This document shows, piece after piece, positions 62,857 to 64,000 of a stretch of 64,000 bases of DNA. Position 1 is the stretch's first letter; every line of letters begins with the position of its first letter. The notes beneath the pieces are model-generated. The model saw only the letters and a program-made list of their open reading frames with translations. It was not told the origin of the DNA and did not search any database. Source of the DNA: Nomia melanderi. Lineage: Eukaryota; Arthropoda; Insecta; Hymenoptera; Halictidae. The DNA lies in contig NW_027475173.1 in assembly GCF_051020985.1 (NCBI RefSeq), forward strand, positions 248,001 through 312,000, read 5' to 3'. The position numbers and the translations under genes are program-made.

Positions 62857-63031
62857 TAGCACCCGAGATATCACCAGATATTTGCTGGATTTTTACATGA
62901 CCTTGGGTGACGGATTCCGAATATCTGTAATTTTCTTGGCCACTGGTGGTCCGAGGTCGTTCCTACGGCACAGATTCATTCGCCTGGGCCTCCTACAGAC
63001 AATGCACTTTGGTTTATTGCGCTATCTGTAA
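62857..63031 (+). repeat. Divergent-cassette monomer, copy 7
   Basis: The block is at 62,895-62,934. It matches copy 6 at offset 2,451 with 'ttcttggcc' for 'ttctcggcc'. Confidence 0.9.
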
Positions 63032-63906
63032 TAGCACCCGAGATATCACCAGATAAATATTGGATTTTTCCCTGACCCTGAGTGTCCGGCTCCATGAGAC
63101 GGTGATTTTCTCGGCCACTGGTTGTCCGAGGTCCTTCCTGCGGCACAGATTCATTCGGCAGTGCCTCCTACAGACAATGCACTTTGATTTATTGCGCTAT
63201 CTCTAATAGCACCCGAGATATCACCAGATATATATTGAATTTTCCCCTGACCCTGAGTGTCCGGCCCGATGAGACTGTGGTTTTCTCGGCCCCTGGTGGT
63301 CCGAGGTCGTTCGCGCTGCACAGATTCATGCGCCAGGGCCTCCTACAGAGAATGCACTTTGATTTATTGCGCTATCTGTAATAGCACCCGAGATATCACC
63401 AGATATATATTGGATTTTCCCCTGACCCTGAGTGTCCGGACCCATGAGACGGTGGTTTTCTCGGCCCCTCGTGGTCCGAGGTCGTTCCCGCTGCACAGAT
63501 TCATTCGCCTGGGCCTCCTACAGACAATGCACTTTGATTTATTGCGCTATCTGTAATTGCACCCGAGATATCACCAGATATATATTGGATTTTTCCCTGA
63601 CCCTGAGTGTCCGGCTCCATGAGACGGTGATTTTCTCGGCCCCTGGTGGTCGGAGGTCGTTCCTGCTGCACAGATTCATTCGCCTGGGCCTCCTACAGAC
63701 AATGCACTTTGATTTATTGCGCTATCTGTAATAGCACCCGAGATATCACCAGATATATATTGGATTTTCCCCTGACCCTGAGTGTCCGGACCCATGAGAC
63801 GGTGGTTTTCTCGGCCCCTGGTGGTCCGAGGTCGTTCCTGCTGCACAGATTCATGCGCCAGGGCCTCCTGCAGATAATTCACTTTGGTTTATTGCGATAT
63901 CTGTAA

Positions 63907-64000
63907 TAGCACAAGAGATATCACCAGATATATATTGGATTTTTCCCTGACCCTGACAGTCCGGCCCCATGTGTCGATGGTTTTCTCGGTCCCTCGTGGT
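63907..64000 (+). repeat. Partial satellite monomer at right edge
   Basis: These are the first 94 bp of a 'tagcacaagag' marker monomer with 'gtgtcgatgg' and 'ccctcgtggt'. The array continues beyond the window. Confidence 0.95.

Larger units (their letters stand above)
1..64000 (+). repeat. 175-bp satellite DNA array, about 366 head-to-tail monomers filling the window
   Basis: The same unit recurs every 175 bp from end to end in one orientation. With the unit start at 'tagcacccgag', boundaries fall at 51, 226, 401, 576 and so on to 63,907, which is 365 full units plus two partial ones. Monomer 2,153-2,327 differs from my by-eye consensus at only three positions and can serve as a reference copy. 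Landmarks in order are gatatc at 11-16, an AT-rich stretch at 19-38, 'gtccggccccatgagacg' around 53-70, 'cggcccctggtggtccgagg' at 81-100, 'gcacagattcatgcgcc' around 112-128, and 'gatttattgcgctatc' around 155-170. No unique sequence or mobile element interrupts it. Satellites of this length commonly occupy centromeric heterochromatin, but the chromosomal location here is inference. The family is not one I recognise, and no function beyond chromatin structure should be assumed. Confidence 0.98.
60056..64000 (+). repeat. Zone 9: mosaic with a seven-monomer marker spacing
   Basis: Monomers here reuse the HOR-5 end types: 'gtccggacccatgag', 'cctgccggccag' and 'attcattcgcctgggcc'. The segment 60,208-60,755 recurs at 62,659-63,206 (offset 2,451, 14 monomers plus 1). 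A five-monomer echo links 60,756 and 61,631 ('cggaccctgagcgtcc', offset 875). Two 350-bp dimers lie at about 61,806-62,155 and 62,156-62,505, sharing 'ggtttccgctgcccc'. Confidence 0.82.

Noticed and set aside
1..64000. CRISPR array
   Set aside because: Repeats are 175 bp and contiguous, with no unique spacers of 25-40 bp between short direct repeats. The whole unit is repeated.
1..64000. CENP-B box
   Set aside because: I looked for the TTCG-four-A-two-CGGG pattern on both strands of the consensus and the main variants (including 'attcgcctgggcc' and 'gtcgaaggtcg') and found no match. A full motif scan was not possible by eye.
1..64000. Telomeric, rDNA or histone-cluster tandem array
   Set aside because: There are no TTAGGG-like runs, no rRNA-like conserved sequence and no coding units in the 175-bp monomer.

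Overview
The window is a single, uninterrupted satellite-DNA array of about 64 kb. The repeat unit is close to 175 bp, always in the same orientation. I see no convincing protein-coding gene, RNA gene, transposon, CRISPR array or unique sequence. Taking each monomer to begin at the near-invariant 'tagcacccgag', the first boundary is at 51 and the last at 63,907. That gives 365 complete monomers plus a 50-bp partial at the left and a 94-bp partial at the right. My by-eye consensus is 175 bp with 92 G+C (52.6%). It has a GC-rich core (monomer positions 41-150, about 63% GC) flanked by AT-rich parts (about 35% GC). Nearly every unit has an EcoRV site (gatatc) at monomer positions 11-16. An array of this length, purity and near-nucleosomal period indicates a eukaryotic chromosome, most likely centromeric, pericentromeric or another heterochromatic block. 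I do not recognise the satellite family and cannot name the species.

The monomers are organised into nested higher-order repeats (HORs) and segmental duplications. Left to right: (1) 51-2,852, mixed diverged monomers. (2) 2,853-11,587, four overlapping HOR copies of 13-14 monomers (offsets 2,272, 2,447 and 2,444 bp), marked by 172-bp monomers. (3) 11,588-20,507, a mosaic with weaker duplications (offsets 2,971 and 1,921 bp). (4) 20,508-29,257, a nearly identical 7-monomer HOR (1,225 bp) with 5-, 8- and 9-monomer variants and hybrid monomers at the joins. (5) 29,258-43,609, a family with a 'tttattggcttttcccc' monomer, 350-bp dimers and a 2.2-kb duplication at offset 3,676. (6) 43,610-48,506, a 1,224-bp heptamer present two and a half times. 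(7) 48,507-57,956, a 27-monomer (4,725-bp) tandem duplication in which I found only two substitutions. (8) 57,957-60,055, a further 12-monomer (2,099-bp) duplication. (9) 60,056-64,000, a zone with one variant monomer recurring every seven monomers.

The many small open frames (65-153 codons) are by-products of the satellite. The consensus has few stop codons, and because 175 = 3x58+1 each reading frame shifts in every monomer until it meets 'taatag'. Nothing here works together as a gene system. The biological content is the repeat architecture: homogenised blocks of different ages, hybrid monomers from unequal exchange, and linked variant haplotypes. All alignments were by eye, so identity values and breakpoints are approximate.
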